DNA of 44,263 nt. It comes from Solobacterium sp. (GTDB taxonomy: Bacteria; Bacillota_I; Bacilli_A; Erysipelotrichales; Erysipelotrichaceae). Shown here piece by piece: positions 33,134-42,436 of this stretch. Positions within the stretch are counted from its first letter, which is position 1. Each line of letters starts with the position of its first letter. Location of the stretch: positions 1-44,263 of the forward strand of contig JAFRHT010000078.1 of the NCBI GenBank assembly GCA_017433125.1, given 5' to 3'. The notes under the pieces are model-generated. The model was not told the DNA's origin. It made no database searches and saw only the letters and a list, made by a program, of their open reading frames with translations. A program made the translations under genes and the position numbers.

Positions 33134-33169
33134 AATACCGGGCGGATTCCGTGTCCGTCCGGTATTTTC
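33134..33169 (+). terminator. Intergenic attenuating hairpin after the binding-protein gene
   Basis: A 13-bp stem (AATACCGGGCGGA/TCCGTCCGGTATT, one G-U) with a seven-base loop is followed by TTCC. Placed between binding protein and permease, it probably gives excess binding protein by partial termination or 3'-end protection. Confidence 0.75.
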
Positions 33170-33198
33170 CTGACTGATCCATAGAGAGGAGGCTTAAT

Positions 33199-34908
33199 AT
33201 GGCGAGAAGTCAAAGCAGAGAACTCGAGCGCAAGAAGTTCTTTGCGGATCCCATCATGGTGACAACCATTGTTGTTCTGATTGTTTTCCTGACACTGTTT
33301 ATCCTGTATCCGCTGGCGATCCTGCTGATTGACAGTGTGATTACCGGCGAAGGCATTTCCCTGAGTGTATTCCACCGGGTCATGGGCATGCCAAGTTTTC
33401 GCAGGGCCATTACCAATACCCTGAAAGTCGGTTTCCTGGTCGGTATCCTGTCGGCCCTGATCGGCCTGCTGTTTGCCTATGTGGAAGAATATGTCCAGCT
33501 CAAGACAAAGGTGCTTGCCGGCCTGTTTAAAGTGATAAGCATGCTGCCGGTTGTCTCACCGCCGTTTGTACTGTCGCTGTCCATGATCATGCTGTTCGGC
33601 AAGGCCGGCATCATTACCCGTTATCTGCTGCATATCTATGACAATAACGTGTACGGCTTCTGGGGCATCGCGATAGTCCAGACCCTGACATTCTTCCCTG
33701 TCTGCTACATGATGATGAAGGGCCTGCTGCGGAATATTGACCCGTCGCTGGAAGAAGCGGCCCGGGACATGGGCGCATCACGGCTCAAGGTTTTCAATAC
33801 TGTGACGCTGCCGCTGATTCTGCCGGGCCTCGGCAATGCGTTCCTGGTGACGTTCATTGAGTCCATCGCGGATTTTGCCAACCCGATGATCATCGGCGGT
33901 TCCTATGATACGCTGGCAACCTCAATTTATCTGCAGATTACCGGTGCGTATGACAAGCAGGGCGCTTCCGCCATGGCGGTCGTGCTTCTGGCTATTACGC
34001 TGATGATGTTCATCGTCCAGAAGTACTATCTGGAAGCCAAGAGCACTGCCACCCTGACCGGCAAGGCCAGCCGGCAGAGAATGATGATCACCGACAAGTC
34101 GGTCACCCGGCCGCTGACGGCTTTCTGCCTGCTTGTTTCCCTGTTTGTTGTCATGATGTATATCTGTGTGCCGCTGGGTGCGCTGTTCAAGACATGGGGT
34201 TATGACTTCCATCTGACATTCAAGTGGTTCCAGATGGTCTTCACCAGATACAAGGGCTTCAAGGCCTTCAAGGATTCCTTCCTGCTGTCGCTGATTGCCT
34301 CGCCGATCACGGCGCTGCTGTCCATGATAATTTCCTACCTGGTTGTCAAGCGTTCGTTCCGGGCCAAGGGATTCATTGAAGCAGTATCCATGCTGGCAAT
34401 GGCAGTCCCGGGCACGGTTCTCGGTGTCGGTTACATCCGCGGCTTCTCGGCCGGTGTATTCCGTTCCGGTTTCCTGCAGTCCCTGTACGGGACAGGAACG
34501 CTGCTTGTCATCGTATTCATCGTACGCTCGCTGCCGACCGGTACCAGAAGCGGTATCTCGGCCCTGCGCCAGATTGACAAGAGTATCGAAGAATCCGCCT
34601 ACGATATGGGCGCTGACAGTTTCCGGGTGTTCATGACGGTGACGCTGCCGCTGATCAAGGACAGTTTCCTGTCCGGCCTGGTTACGGCGTTTGTCCGCAG
34701 CATTACGGCAATTTCCGCCATTATCCTGCTGGTAACACCGAAGTTCTTGCTGATTACCGTGCAGATCAACGAGTTCGCCGAGAAAGGTTCTTACGGCATT
34801 GCCTGTGCCTTCGCGACGATCCTGATCATAATTACTTACGGTTCCGTCACCCTGATGAACCTGTTTATCAAGCACTTCGGCACCAGCCGTGAAATCAAGG
34901 AGGTATAA
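33199..34908 (+). CDS. ABC transporter permease, fused double-length (FbpB/AfuB type)
   Basis: A 569-residue membrane protein made of two homologous permease halves. Each half carries an EAA loop that contacts the ATPase: EEAARDMGASRLKVFNTV near residue 185 and EESAYDMGADSFRVFMTV near residue 463. About a dozen hydrophobic segments fit two six-helix units, so a single chain replaces the usual dimer, as in FbpB and AfuB. AGAGGAGG precedes the ATG, and the ATPase gene begins two bases after its stop. Confidence 0.9.
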   Translation: MARSQSRELERKKFFADPIMVTTIVVLIVFLTLFILYPLAILLIDSVITGEGISLSVFHRVMGMPSFRRAITNTLKVGFLVGILSALIGLLFAYVEEYVQLKTKVLAGLFKVISMLPVVSPPFVLSLSMIMLFGKAGIITRYLLHIYDNNVYGFWGIAIVQTLTFFPVCYMMMKGLLRNIDPSLEEAARDMGASRLKVFNTVTLPLILPGLGNAFLVTFIESIADFANPMIIGGSYDTLATSIYLQITGAYDKQGASAMAVVLLAITLMMFIVQKYYLEAKSTATLTGKASRQRMMITDKSVTRPLTAFCLLVSLFVVMMYICVPLGALFKTWGYDFHLTFKWFQMVFTRYKGFKAFKDSFLLSLIASPITALLSMIISYLVVKRSFRAKGFIEAVSMLAMAVPGTVLGVGYIRGFSAGVFRSGFLQSLYGTGTLLVIVFIVRSLPTGTRSGISALRQIDKSIEESAYDMGADSFRVFMTVTLPLIKDSFLSGLVTAFVRSITAISAIILLVTPKFLLITVQINEFAEKGSYGIACAFATILIIITYGSVTLMNLFIKHFGTSREIKEV

Positions 34909-34910
34909 CA

Positions 34911-35987
34911 ATGGCTAAAGAGAAAAAAGGGGTTCGCCTTGAACATATATCGAAAATCTACCTGGATCCCAAGACAAAGAAAGAATTCTATGCCGTAAAG
35001 GATACGACCCTGGATATCGAACCGGGTACATTTGTCACCCTGCTCGGCCCGTCCGGCTGCGGCAAGACCACGACCCTGCGCATGATTGCCGGCTTTGAAA
35101 GCCCGGATGAAGGGGAGATCTACCTCGGCGGGGAACCGATCAATGAACTGACGCCGAACAAGCGTGACACGGCCATGGTGTTCCAGAGCTATGCGCTGCT
35201 GCCGCACTACAATATCTACGACAACGTCGCGTATGGCCTGAAACTGCGGAAGATGAGTCCTGAGGTCATCAAGGAGAAGGTAACCAACATTCTGAAACTG
35301 GTCGGCCTGGAAGGCATGGAAAGCCGGATGACCAACCAGCTCTCCGGCGGCCAGCAGCAGCGGGTTGCCCTGGCCAGAGCCCTGGTTATCGAACCGGGCG
35401 TCCTCCTGTTTGACGAACCGCTGTCCAACCTGGATGCCAAACTGCGGGTCACCATGCGGACGGAAATCCGCCGGATCCAGCAGGAGGCCGGTATCACCGC
35501 TGTTTACGTTACCCACGATCAGTCGGAGGCTATGGCTATTTCCGACCAGATCATTATTATGAATAAGGGTGTTGTGGCCCAGATGGGCACCCCGCAGGAA
35601 ATCTACTACCATCCGAACAGCGAATTTGTCGCGGACTTTATCGGTGAGGCAAACTTCCTCAAGGGCACCATCACGGCCAAGGACGGGGCCAACGGTACGG
35701 CGGATGTCTACGGCAACACGGTGGAACTGCATGACATTGCGGACCGCGGCGCCGGCGATGAATGCACCCTGGTGCTGCGGCCGGAAGCCGCGCTGGTCGC
35801 GGATGAGGGCCAGCTGCCGTGCGATGTCATCCTCAGCACATTCATGGGCAGCTACCAGAACTACCATGTCATGGTCGGCGATACGCTGGTCAAGATCACA
35901 GACTTCAACCCGAAGAACAAGAAGATCTACGCGGTCGGGGACAAGGCATTTGTCAAATTCGATCCCGACAGTGTACACGTCATCTGA
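34911..35987 (+). CDS. ABC transporter ATP-binding protein (FbpC/AfuC/PotA type)
   Basis: A 358-residue ATPase. Walker A is GPSGCGKTT, the signature LSGGQQQR, Walker B LLFDEP, and the switch histidine is in YVTHDQSEA. A C-terminal TOBE domain follows (VLRPEAAL), as in the MalK/PotA/FbpC group. It closes the SBP-permease-ATPase operon and is followed by a terminator. Sequence does not decide the substrate. Confidence 0.9.
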   Translation: MAKEKKGVRLEHISKIYLDPKTKKEFYAVKDTTLDIEPGTFVTLLGPSGCGKTTTLRMIAGFESPDEGEIYLGGEPINELTPNKRDTAMVFQSYALLPHYNIYDNVAYGLKLRKMSPEVIKEKVTNILKLVGLEGMESRMTNQLSGGQQQRVALARALVIEPGVLLFDEPLSNLDAKLRVTMRTEIRRIQQEAGITAVYVTHDQSEAMAISDQIIIMNKGVVAQMGTPQEIYYHPNSEFVADFIGEANFLKGTITAKDGANGTADVYGNTVELHDIADRGAGDECTLVLRPEAALVADEGQLPCDVILSTFMGSYQNYHVMVGDTLVKITDFNPKNKKIYAVGDKAFVKFDPDSVHVI

Positions 35988-35995
35988 ACGGAAAC

Positions 35996-36020
35996 AGATC
36001 CTGCGCAGGCAGGATCTTTT
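35996..36020 (+). terminator. Terminator of the ABC operon
   Basis: The stem AGATCCTGC/GCAGGATCT with loop GCAG is followed by TTTTCTG. Confidence 0.85.
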
Positions 36021-36040
36021 CTGTTCCGGACAGGCTCTGT

Positions 36041-36046
36041 TATAAT
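36041..36046 (+). promoter_or_regulatory. -10 element of miaB
   Basis: TATAAT 23 bases before the miaB ATG. The -35 (TTTCTG at 17 bp) is weak and overlaps the preceding terminator tail. Confidence 0.45.
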
Positions 36047-36069
36047 GTTCTGCGGAATCAGGAGAGATC

Positions 36070-37515
36070 ATGACAGAATATAAATTGCCGAATCAGAAAG
36101 AAAGCCGCCGGCGCCGGGCGGAACAGGAAGAAATACAGTATACGGAAGCGGCGGAACTGCGCAGTCTCGGCAGCGGCCGTACGTATTACATGCATACCTA
36201 CGGCTGCCAGGCCAATGTGCGGGACGGGGAAACCCTGGCCGGCATGCTCGGCAGTATGGGGTTCCGGGAAACCCCGGAACAGGCGGAGGCCGATGTGCTG
36301 ATCTTCAATACCTGCGCAGTCCGCAAGGCCGCCGAGGAACATGTCCTGGGGGAAATCGGTTCACTGAAACCGCTGAAGAAGGCGCATCCCGAGAAGATCT
36401 TCGTGCTCTGCGGATGCATGGCCCAGGAAGAAGCGGCCGTGAAGGAACTGATTGAGCGGTATCCGCAGGTCGATCTGATCTTCGGCACGCACAACCTGCA
36501 CCGGTTCCCGCAGCTGCTGCAGAAAGCCATGCAGGGCCAGCGGGTGGTGGAAGTCGAATCTGTGGAAGGAGCTGTCGTGGAAGGCATGCCCGCAGTCCGT
36601 TCCCGGAAGCACAAAGCCTTTGTCAATATCATGTACGGGTGCGACAAGTTCTGCACCTACTGCATCGTGCCCTATACCAGAGGCAAGGAACGCAGCCGCC
36701 GGCCGGGCTACATTCTGCGCGAGATCCGTGAACTGAGGGAAAACGGCTGCCGGGAAGTGACGCTGCTGGGCCAGAATGTCAATGCCTACGGCAAAGACCT
36801 GGGCATGGAAGACGCCTTTACCACGCTGTTAAGGGACTGTGCGGCCACCGGCATCGATCGGATCCGCTTCTATTCGTCCCATCCGCGGGACTATACGGTT
36901 TCCACGATCGAAGCCATGCGGGACTGCCCGAATATCATGAAGGCCCTGCACCTGCCGGTACAGAGCGGCTCAACCGAAGTGCTGCGGCGGATGAACCGGG
37001 GCTACACGGCTGATCACTATAAACAGCTGTTCGATGACATGAAGGCGCGGATCCCGGAAATCACCTTTACAACCGATCTGATTGTCGGCTTCCCGGGGGA
37101 AACGGATCAGCAGTTCCAGGAAACCCTGGATCTGGTGGACTACTGCCGCTTTGATCTGGCTTATTCGTTTGCCTTTTCCCCGCGGGAGGGCACCCCGGCT
37201 GCTTCCTATCCCGACAGTATTCCGGAAGAAATCAAGAAGGAACGCCTGAACATCCTCAACGAACGCCTGGCCCGATATGCCCGGGAAAACAATGAAGCCT
37301 ATGTCGGCCGGACCCTCGAAGTGCTCTGTGACGGGCCGTCCAGGAAAAATCCCGACACGCTGGCGGGTTATTCACGGGAAAACAAACTGGTCAACTTCAC
37401 GGCGGAGAACTGCCGGGAAGGTGATCTGGTGAATGTCCGCATCACCACCGCCAAGAGTTTTTCCCTGGATGGCGAAGCTGTTGAAAAAACAGGTAAAATA
37501 AACATCGGTAAATAA
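36070..37515 (+). CDS. miaB: tRNA-2-methylthio-N6-dimethylallyladenosine synthase
   Basis: A 481-residue radical-SAM methylthiotransferase that modifies A37 of tRNAs reading UNN codons. The N-terminal methylthiotransferase domain has three cluster cysteines (TYGCQAN, NTCAVR, LCGCMAQ). The radical-SAM cluster is CDKFCTYC in VNIMYGCDKFCTYCIVP, and a C-terminal TRAM domain follows (DGPSRKNPDTLAGY onward). Motif wording fits MiaB rather than RimO or MtaB. AGGAGAG precedes the ATG. A RidA-family gene follows after 14 bases and may be cotranscribed. Confidence 0.95.
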   Translation: MTEYKLPNQKESRRRRAEQEEIQYTEAAELRSLGSGRTYYMHTYGCQANVRDGETLAGMLGSMGFRETPEQAEADVLIFNTCAVRKAAEEHVLGEIGSLKPLKKAHPEKIFVLCGCMAQEEAAVKELIERYPQVDLIFGTHNLHRFPQLLQKAMQGQRVVEVESVEGAVVEGMPAVRSRKHKAFVNIMYGCDKFCTYCIVPYTRGKERSRRPGYILREIRELRENGCREVTLLGQNVNAYGKDLGMEDAFTTLLRDCAATGIDRIRFYSSHPRDYTVSTIEAMRDCPNIMKALHLPVQSGSTEVLRRMNRGYTADHYKQLFDDMKARIPEITFTTDLIVGFPGETDQQFQETLDLVDYCRFDLAYSFAFSPREGTPAASYPDSIPEEIKKERLNILNERLARYARENNEAYVGRTLEVLCDGPSRKNPDTLAGYSRENKLVNFTAENCREGDLVNVRITTAKSFSLDGEAVEKTGKINIGK

Positions 37516-37529
37516 GGAGGAAAAAGACG

Positions 37530-37883
37530 ATGAGTGAGATTATCCGCAAGAACGGCAACGGAAGATATTCCGAAGCAGTGATCAAAGACGGCATTCTGTA
37601 TGTAGCCGGACAGGTCGGCGACACTCCGGATGCCAGTGTCGAACAGCAGACAAAGGAACTGCTGGCCACCATTGACCGCATCCTGGCCGAGAACGGTTCC
37701 GACAAGGAACACATCCTGGCCGCGACCGTTGTCCTGGCTGACATCAAGAATGTTGCCGAGATGAACGCTGTCTGGGACGCCTGGGTTGTCAAGGGCGCTG
37801 AACCGACCCGCATGTGCTTCGAAGGCAAGCTGGTCAGCCCGGCCTGGCGCGTTGAAGTCTGCCTGACTGCCGCCGTCAAGTAA
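37530..37883 (+). CDS. RidA/YjgF family enamine-imine deaminase
   Basis: A 117-residue RidA-superfamily protein; classical members hydrolyse reactive enamines and imines from PLP enzymes. GILYVAGQVG, the long helix and the C-terminal PTRMCFEGKLVSPAWRVEV segment fit the fold. The arginine in PTR corresponds to the carboxylate-binding Arg105 of E. coli RidA. It belongs to a divergent subgroup, so the substrate is uncertain. AAGGAGG lies nine bases upstream. A PLP enzyme of unknown role is encoded elsewhere in the window. Confidence 0.88.
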   Translation: MSEIIRKNGNGRYSEAVIKDGILYVAGQVGDTPDASVEQQTKELLATIDRILAENGSDKEHILAATVVLADIKNVAEMNAVWDAWVVKGAEPTRMCFEGKLVSPAWRVEVCLTAAVK

Positions 37884-37892
37884 GTCTGGAAT

Positions 37893-37919
37893 AAAGGTTC
37901 TGCGGAACCTTTTCCTTTT
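37893..37919 (+). terminator. Terminator after ridA
   Basis: The stem AAAGGTTC/GAACCTTT with loop TGCG is followed by TCCTTTTC. Confidence 0.8.
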
Positions 37920-37930
37920 CCCGGCCGTCA

Positions 37931-37959
37931 TTGTTTGGAGGCTTTATTTATCGTATAAT
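37931..37959 (+). promoter_or_regulatory. Promoter of rnjB-ftsK
   Basis: TTGTTT (37931-37936), a 17-bp spacer and TATAAT (37954-37959). Confidence 0.7.
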
Positions 37960-37988
37960 AAATAAACACGAAACAAAGGAGGGTCATA

Positions 37989-39653
37989 ATGAGCAAAGTA
38001 CGTATTTTTGCCCTCGGCGGACTCGACGAGGATGGCAAGAACATGTATGCCGTGGAAGTTGATGACGATATTTTCCTCATTGACTGCGGTATGAAATATC
38101 CGGGCAGTGATCAGCTTGGAATTGAGATGATCATTCCTGATTTCCAGTATCTGACAGAGCATCAGAACAAAATCAGAGGACTTTTTCTGACCCATGGGCA
38201 TGATGATGTCATGGGCGCCGTGCCGCATCTGCTGCGGCAGGTAAATATCCCGATCTACACTGCGCCGCTGACCGCCAGGCTGCTGGAAAGGCGGCTGCGC
38301 AAAGAGGGTATCAAGGATTACACGATTCACCGGATTCACCGTTCCGGCAGCTTCAAGCTCGGCACAGTGAAGATCAGGACCTTCGGCACGACGCAGTCAA
38401 TCGCCGACGGCTTCGGGGTTGCCATCAGCACCCCGGATGGATATGTTGTCTACACCAGCGAATTCATCGTTGACTATGATACGAAGAATGAGGCGTTCGA
38501 CTTCAATATCGCGGACATCACCGAACTCAGCAGCAAGGGTATCCTGGCCCTGATGACCGAATCGGTCGGCTCGACCCGGGGCGGCCACAGCGCGCCGAAT
38601 CACCGCATCACCGAGCAGATTGCCCCGTATATCGAGGATGCCCGGGACCGGGTAGTCATTACAGCTTACAGCCAGAACCTCTACCGGATTATCGAAATCA
38701 TCGAACTAGCCGTGCGCTACAACCGCAAGGTCATGATCTACGACGAGGAACTGCGGGCCCTGATGCAGGATATGGCAACCCTGGGCTACTACCGGATCCC
38801 GGCCGGTCTGGAGATTGCCCCGCAGAACTATGACAATGCCATGGACAATGTGATTGTGATCATCGCCGGCAACGGACAGACGATCTTCCGCAAGGTCCAT
38901 AAAATCGCCACCCGCGAAGATGAAACCATCCAGCTGCGGGACACCGACACCGTTATCATCTGTTCCCCGGCAGTGCCCGGCACGGAACGGGATGAGAGCG
39001 CCATGGAGGATGATCTTTACAAGGAGACCTCACGGGTCTTCGCCATTGATTCCCGGCGGACCTTCAGCATGCACGCTTCCATTGAAGATCTGAAGATGAT
39101 GCTGTATCTGATGAAGCCGAAGTACTATGTCCCGGTCAAGGGAGAATACCGGCAGCTGATTTCCAATGCCAATATTGCGCTGGACATGGGCATTCCCGCC
39201 AGCAGCATCATTGTCATGGACAACGGCCAGATCGCGGTCATCAGCGACGGCAGGCTGGAACGGCAGTTTGAAAGCATCAAGGTCGAGGATGTACTGGTCG
39301 ACGGCAAGGATAACCTGGACGCCGCCGGCATGATCCTGAAGGACCGTGAGATTCTCAGCACGGACGGTGTCATTATTGTCGGGGTCGTGGTCAATCACGC
39401 CACCAAGGAAGTGATCGGCGGTCCGGATGTGCAGAGCCGCGGAGTGATTTATCTGAAGGATGCCGACTATATCATCAAGGAGATCGGTGATATTCTGGAG
39501 AATGCAATTGAGGAAGCTGTCCGCAGCCATCAGTATGACAACATGGCCTGCCGGGCAGAAGCCAGAGAACGGATCAGCCGCTATGTCATGAAGGAAACGG
39601 GCAAGCGGCCGATGATCCTGCCGGCGATTGTCGAGATCAATGTCGGCATTTGA
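37989..39653 (+). CDS. rnjB: RNase J2-like protein with an eroded active site
   Basis: A 554-residue beta-lactamase/beta-CASP protein of the RNase J family. The fold and ends are typical (RIFALGGLDEDGKNMY, KPKYYVPVKGEYR, C-terminal KRPMILPAIVEI). The metal site is not: HxHxDH reads HGHDDV (H69-V74), the expected HSIPD is QSIAD, the TGDF aspartate is Glu (TSEF), the SGHxS after HxS is missing (HASIED), and PVHGE is PVKGE. It is unlikely to cleave RNA alone and probably acts as the non-catalytic partner of an RNase J1 encoded elsewhere. The following ftsK gene matches the rnjB-spoIIIE neighbourhood of B. subtilis. AAAGGAGGG precedes the ATG. Confidence 0.88.
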   Translation: MSKVRIFALGGLDEDGKNMYAVEVDDDIFLIDCGMKYPGSDQLGIEMIIPDFQYLTEHQNKIRGLFLTHGHDDVMGAVPHLLRQVNIPIYTAPLTARLLERRLRKEGIKDYTIHRIHRSGSFKLGTVKIRTFGTTQSIADGFGVAISTPDGYVVYTSEFIVDYDTKNEAFDFNIADITELSSKGILALMTESVGSTRGGHSAPNHRITEQIAPYIEDARDRVVITAYSQNLYRIIEIIELAVRYNRKVMIYDEELRALMQDMATLGYYRIPAGLEIAPQNYDNAMDNVIVIIAGNGQTIFRKVHKIATREDETIQLRDTDTVIICSPAVPGTERDESAMEDDLYKETSRVFAIDSRRTFSMHASIEDLKMMLYLMKPKYYVPVKGEYRQLISNANIALDMGIPASSIIVMDNGQIAVISDGRLERQFESIKVEDVLVDGKDNLDAAGMILKDREILSTDGVIIVGVVVNHATKEVIGGPDVQSRGVIYLKDADYIIKEIGDILENAIEEAVRSHQYDNMACRAEARERISRYVMKETGKRPMILPAIVEINVGI

Positions 39654-39666
39654 GAAGAGGCGGAAA

Positions 39667-42384
39667 GTGACACGTAAAACAGGAAATACAGCAAAGAAGA
39701 CAACCGGGAGCACAACCCGGCGCAAGACCAGGGCGGAGCGGGAAGCAGAGAAGCTGAGGCTGCAGCAGATCGAAGAAGAGAAGCGGTGGCGGCGGACCTG
39801 CATTTTTGCCGTGATTCTGTTCGCCCTGACGATTGTGGCCTATACAAGGATGGGCCTGGTCGGACGCTATCTCGGCGATGGGCTGCAGTATCTGTTCGGG
39901 CATTTCTATTACATCCTGACCGGACTGTTTGTGGTCCATGTGATCCTCTTCGCGATCAACCGGGCCAGCGGGAATTCCGCCAGCCGGAATCCGCTTGGCA
40001 TGATCCTGATTATTCTGGCGTTCCTGATGATCCTTTCCTACCGGGATACACCGCATGATCTGAAGGGCATTGAGATCCTGCAGAGTTATAACGAAAACCT
40101 GAGTGTTTACTTCAGTGAAACACCGCCGGACAAAGTCGGCGGCGGTCTCTTCGGGGCGCTGCTGGTGTCGCTGAGTACGATGCTGGTGGACTGGAAGGGG
40201 ACGATCCTTGTCATCGCGGTCCTGATTGTCATTTCGCTGATCCTGCTGATCAGCCTGAAGGTATACAAGCAGGCCTTTGCGACAATTAAGAACTACTTCG
40301 CGACCAACGAGGAAGACGATGACGATGAAGAAGATGAGGAAGATGATGAGCCCGTCCCGGCTGTTACCCTGAAGAAGCCGGAGAAGAAACCCGAAAGGGC
40401 CCCGGACAATGTCATTTCGCTGGCTGACCTGCCGAAACAGGAACTCGGTCATATCACGCCGACCGTGCCGAATATCCGGGTGGATATGGAAGATACCCGG
40501 GACCTGCCGGTGGCGGAACCGGCCCCGGCCGCAACCATGGACACGGTGGAGATCCCGCTGAGCATGCGGGAACCGCAGCCGGCAGTCCGCGGGGAAGCGC
40601 AGAAGGAAGAAAAGAAGAGCCTGTTCATCACCGCTGACGGACCGATGCAGCAGCAGCTCTCCATTATCCATGCGGCCGCGCTGGAAAATGAAGAAGTGGA
40701 TGAGGATTACTATCCGGCCTATGTCCCGGTAACGCCGCTGCGGCCGTATGCCGGTTCAGAACCGAATCCGTATCCGGATCCGGCCCCGTACGCAGAACCG
40801 GAACCATATATTTCCCCGGAACCGTATGCTGAACCGGAAGAGCCGGTGACGCCGCCGATGGCCGAACCGGCCCCGAAACCGGAAGTCAAGCCGGAACCGG
40901 CAAAGGAAGACCTGGCCATTGCGCATCCGCGCAAGGCGAAGAACTACCGCCTGCCGAAAGACAACCTGCTCGATCCGATTCCGCAGAAACAGCGGGATAT
41001 CATGGAACTGAACCGGGCCAATGCCGTGGACAAGGGGGAACTGCTCATCCAGGCCCTGCGCAACTTTGATATTGAAGCCCAGCTGAAGGATTACCATATC
41101 GGTCCGTCCGTCACGAAGTTTGAAATCAAACCGAATGCCAGCGTCAAGGTATCGCGGATCCTGAACCTGGCTGACGACATCAAGATGCAGCTGGCGGTCC
41201 GGGATGTCCGTATTGAAGCGCCGATTCCGGGATACAACGCGGTCGGTGTGGAAGTGCCGAACCAGAAAGCCATTCCGGTCAAGATGCGGGAACTGATCCA
41301 CAACATCTCCGAAAAGGATCAGGCCGAACCGCTGCTGATCATCCTCGGCAAGGACCTGATGGGCAATACCGTTACCTGCCGGCTGGATAAGATGCCGCAC
41401 CTGCTGATTGCCGGCGCGACCGGTTCCGGCAAATCCGTATGCATGAACTCGATCATCACATCACTGCTGCTGCGGACCAAGCCGGAAGATGTCAAACTGC
41501 TACTGGTCGACCCGAAGAAGGTCGAATTCACGCCGTATCAGAGCATTCCGCACCTGATCGGCCCGGTCATCAATGATCCGGCCCAGGCCAGCAATGCCCT
41601 GAAGGTCATTGTCAAGATCATGGAGGACCGCTATGACATGTTCTCCAAGGCCGGCGTGCGCAACATCCAGGGCTTCAACGCAAAAGTCGAAAATGAACCG
41701 GCTCCCGCGGATGGCTCACCGAAGCCGGAGAAGATGCCGTACATCGTGGTTATTGTGGATGAGATGGCTGACCTGATGCTGGTGGCCGGCAAGGAAGTGG
41801 AAGCTTCCGTGCAGCGGATTACCCAGCTGGCCAGAGCTGCCGGCATCCACCTGATCATCGCGACCCAGAGACCGTCGGTTGATGTCATCACCGGGGTCAT
41901 CAAGTCGAATATCCCGAGCCGGATTGCCTTTGCGGTATCCTCCGGCATCGATTCCCGGACGATTCTGGATCATGTCGGTGCGGAACGGCTGCTCGGCAAC
42001 GGTGATATGCTGTACATGCCGATCGGATCGTCCAACGCGATCCGCGTACAGGGCGTGTTCGTCACAGACGATGAAGTACAGCGGATAGCCAAGTTCTGTT
42101 CTGATCAGCAGACCCCGTTCTACGATGACGCGTTCATTCGTCTGGACGGTGTGGAAGGCAATGAAGGAACTGCCGTTATGGGTGCTGACTCGGACCCGAT
42201 GCTTGAAGAAATCAAGCAGTTTGTCATCGACCAGCAGAAAGCTTCGACATCACTGCTGCAGCGGCACTTCGGCATCGGCTACAACCGGGCGGCCCGCATG
42301 ATCGACGTCCTGGAAGAACAGGGCGTCATCGGCCCGGCCCAGGGTTCCAAGCCCCGTGAGGTCTATATCAAGAAAAATGCCTGA
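39667..42384 (+). CDS. ftsK: DNA translocase FtsK/SpoIIIE
   Basis: About 905 residues. The N-terminus has four membrane helices (within about 40-230) that anchor it at the septum. A long acidic and Pro/Glu-rich linker with PEPY-type repeats follows (about 230-430). The motor domain carries Walker A GATGSGKS, Walker B VVIVDEMADLM and the RecA-like ARAAGIHLIIATQRP stretch, and ends with a winged-helix gamma domain (LLQRHFGIGYNRAARMID) that reads chromosome polarity. The GTG at 39667 with AAGAGG seven bases upstream is preferred; an in-frame ATG at 39640 inside rnjB is the alternative (914 residues). Confidence 0.93.
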   Translation: MTRKTGNTAKKTTGSTTRRKTRAEREAEKLRLQQIEEEKRWRRTCIFAVILFALTIVAYTRMGLVGRYLGDGLQYLFGHFYYILTGLFVVHVILFAINRASGNSASRNPLGMILIILAFLMILSYRDTPHDLKGIEILQSYNENLSVYFSETPPDKVGGGLFGALLVSLSTMLVDWKGTILVIAVLIVISLILLISLKVYKQAFATIKNYFATNEEDDDDEEDEEDDEPVPAVTLKKPEKKPERAPDNVISLADLPKQELGHITPTVPNIRVDMEDTRDLPVAEPAPAATMDTVEIPLSMREPQPAVRGEAQKEEKKSLFITADGPMQQQLSIIHAAALENEEVDEDYYPAYVPVTPLRPYAGSEPNPYPDPAPYAEPEPYISPEPYAEPEEPVTPPMAEPAPKPEVKPEPAKEDLAIAHPRKAKNYRLPKDNLLDPIPQKQRDIMELNRANAVDKGELLIQALRNFDIEAQLKDYHIGPSVTKFEIKPNASVKVSRILNLADDIKMQLAVRDVRIEAPIPGYNAVGVEVPNQKAIPVKMRELIHNISEKDQAEPLLIILGKDLMGNTVTCRLDKMPHLLIAGATGSGKSVCMNSIITSLLLRTKPEDVKLLLVDPKKVEFTPYQSIPHLIGPVINDPAQASNALKVIVKIMEDRYDMFSKAGVRNIQGFNAKVENEPAPADGSPKPEKMPYIVVIVDEMADLMLVAGKEVEASVQRITQLARAAGIHLIIATQRPSVDVITGVIKSNIPSRIAFAVSSGIDSRTILDHVGAERLLGNGDMLYMPIGSSNAIRVQGVFVTDDEVQRIAKFCSDQQTPFYDDAFIRLDGVEGNEGTAVMGADSDPMLEEIKQFVIDQQKASTSLLQRHFGIGYNRAARMIDVLEEQGVIGPAQGSKPREVYIKKNA

Positions 42385-42401
42385 AAAAGGCATTTTTTCT
42401 T
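42369..42401 (+). terminator. Terminator overlapping the ftsK stop
   Basis: The stem CAAGAAAAATGCC pairs with GGCATTTTTTCTTG (one extra T); the ftsK stop codon lies in the loop, and the T-run is within the right arm. Confidence 0.8.
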
Positions 42402-42428
42402 GCAATCAGGGAAATCCCGCGCTATTGT
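42400..42428 (+). promoter_or_regulatory. Promoter abutting the GtrA-like gene start
   Basis: TTGCAA (42400-42405), a 17-bp spacer and TATTGT (42423-42428) predict a start at about 42435, only a base or two before the ATG at 42437. Confidence 0.55.
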
Positions 42429-42436
42429 GCCGGGGT

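Noticed and set aside
40741-40860. Repeat-like Pro/Glu/Tyr-rich DNA in ftsK
   Set aside because: It is the low-complexity linker of FtsK, not an independent DNA repeat or CRISPR.
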